This document shows, piece by piece, positions 63,310-64,000 of a stretch of DNA of 64,000 nt. The DNA comes from Glandiceps talaboti (lineage: Eukaryota > Hemichordata > Enteropneusta > Spengelidae). The notes under the pieces were generated by a model that worked only from the letters and a program-made list of their open reading frames with translations, was not told where the DNA came from and did no database searches. The translations under genes were made by a program, and so were the position numbers. The stretch covers positions 16,114,519-16,178,518 of the forward strand of contig NC_135569.1 in NCBI RefSeq assembly GCF_964340395.1. The letters run 5' to 3'. Numbering within the stretch: position 1 is the stretch's first letter; every line of letters begins with the position of its first letter.

Positions 63310-64000
63310 TTGCACAAACGGCAATAGCAAGTACAGGTGTCATATGTATACGACTAATAAAAAACTTGGCTCAACTCGTAAGCTTTGTGCAGAGTAGTAC
63401 TGTAAATAGTTATTAGTATTGAATTATCATATTATAAGTTATGTGTGCACTTTAACGTTATTGTTGTGTTAAATGTTCTTAGTTCACCGATACACAGTTG
63501 CAAACTTTGTATCCAGTACTAGACCTCCTTGAATTCAAACGCAAGTATTTGCACTTCTCTATTTCTTACTACAGTAAAACGGTAGCGCTGTGATAAGTCA
63601 TCAACGAAGAGTTTAGTTGTGTTTGTTGTACACAGGAGGGTTGGACAGACAGAAAAGACCCAATATGGCGGACCCAATTATTTAATATGAGGGTAATAAA
63701 ATCGGATCACACCATCCCCGTACGTTTGTGCGTAAAGTTCTATGTGAGCCATTACAATCCTTAGCCACAAAAATACATCAATGTCTCCGCCGTTATTATT
63801 ATTAGTATTAGTATTATTATAGCATCTTACAGTCAACAATGTTACTCGTTGGTGTACAATTCTGTTATATTTATTTATTTATTTATTCGCCACATATAAA
63901 GGATACGCTTACATCACTAGAAAGAAATTCATACAGATACCTAAAAGAGAAAGAAAATGAGAGAAAAGACCTTTGAGGGGTTGAAAACTGTGTGACCGGG
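63310..64000. other. AT-rich DNA with short A/T simple repeats
   Basis: TTA-type repeat at about 63793-63820 and (TTTA)n at about 63869-63887. No gene was seen up to the window edge. Confidence 0.45.

Noticed and set aside
62932-63343. 132- and 101-codon poly-Leu/Val/Ser frames on the - strand
   Set aside because: Products of CAA/CTA trinucleotide runs; no non-repetitive domain at either side.

Overview
This window looks like non-coding DNA from an animal, most likely a marine invertebrate. It is AT-rich, has no operon-like gene packing and no long open frames, is saturated with di-, tri-, tetra- and pentanucleotide microsatellites, and carries decayed non-LTR retrotransposons and short inverted-repeat elements. 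The organism cannot be fixed from the sequence. A lophotrochozoan or an invertebrate deuterostome would fit the (TCTG)n plus tandem-core element family and the LINE protein type, but that is an inference. No rRNA, tRNA or bacterial features were seen.

Layout. 0-14 kb: mostly featureless AT-rich DNA, with (AT)n, (GACA)n and (TATGA)n arrays and a 429-bp inverted-repeat element holding five 43-bp minisatellite units (5.6-6.0 kb). 14.0-14.4 kb: a less AT-rich stretch ending in the best candidate for a real gene, a first coding exon on the + strand that encodes a hydrophobic signal-peptide-like start and ends in a consensus splice donor. The remainder may then be a very large intron or introns; weak candidate internal exons lie near 27.7 and 37.4 kb. 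16.9-17.7 kb: a roughly 0.7-kb element with about 85-bp terminal inverted repeats, one end of which recurs at 48.7 kb. 18.0, 25.2 and 27.1 kb: diverged tandem repeats; the last carries RFX/X-box-like palindromes. 22.3-22.9 kb: first copy of a TIR, (TCTG)n and tandem-core element resembling the 'pearl'/Helitron-like non-autonomous elements described in bivalves and other invertebrates. 24.5, 54.4 and 57.5 kb: pentanucleotide arrays.

41.3-45.5 kb is the most informative block. An old LINE on the - strand is interrupted by a second, 5'-truncated LINE flanked by a 7-bp direct repeat, and that LINE is itself interrupted by a second pearl-like copy with six core units. 48.9-49.5 kb holds an almost perfect inverted duplication (about 200-bp arms, one mismatch and one 6-bp indel) around a long (AT)n tract, followed by about 143 bp of pure (AG)n. 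57.9-58.25 kb has a 123-codon coding-like ORF of unknown family beside an (AATC)n array. 60.5-61.1 kb has a third, decayed pearl-like copy in reverse orientation. 63.1-63.3 kb is a compound trinucleotide array.

There is no set of genes that visibly work together. The story is repeat biology (nested transposition, internal tandem amplification, microsatellite seeding) in what is probably the upstream region and introns of one + strand gene. No complete protein-coding gene can be supported from this window alone.
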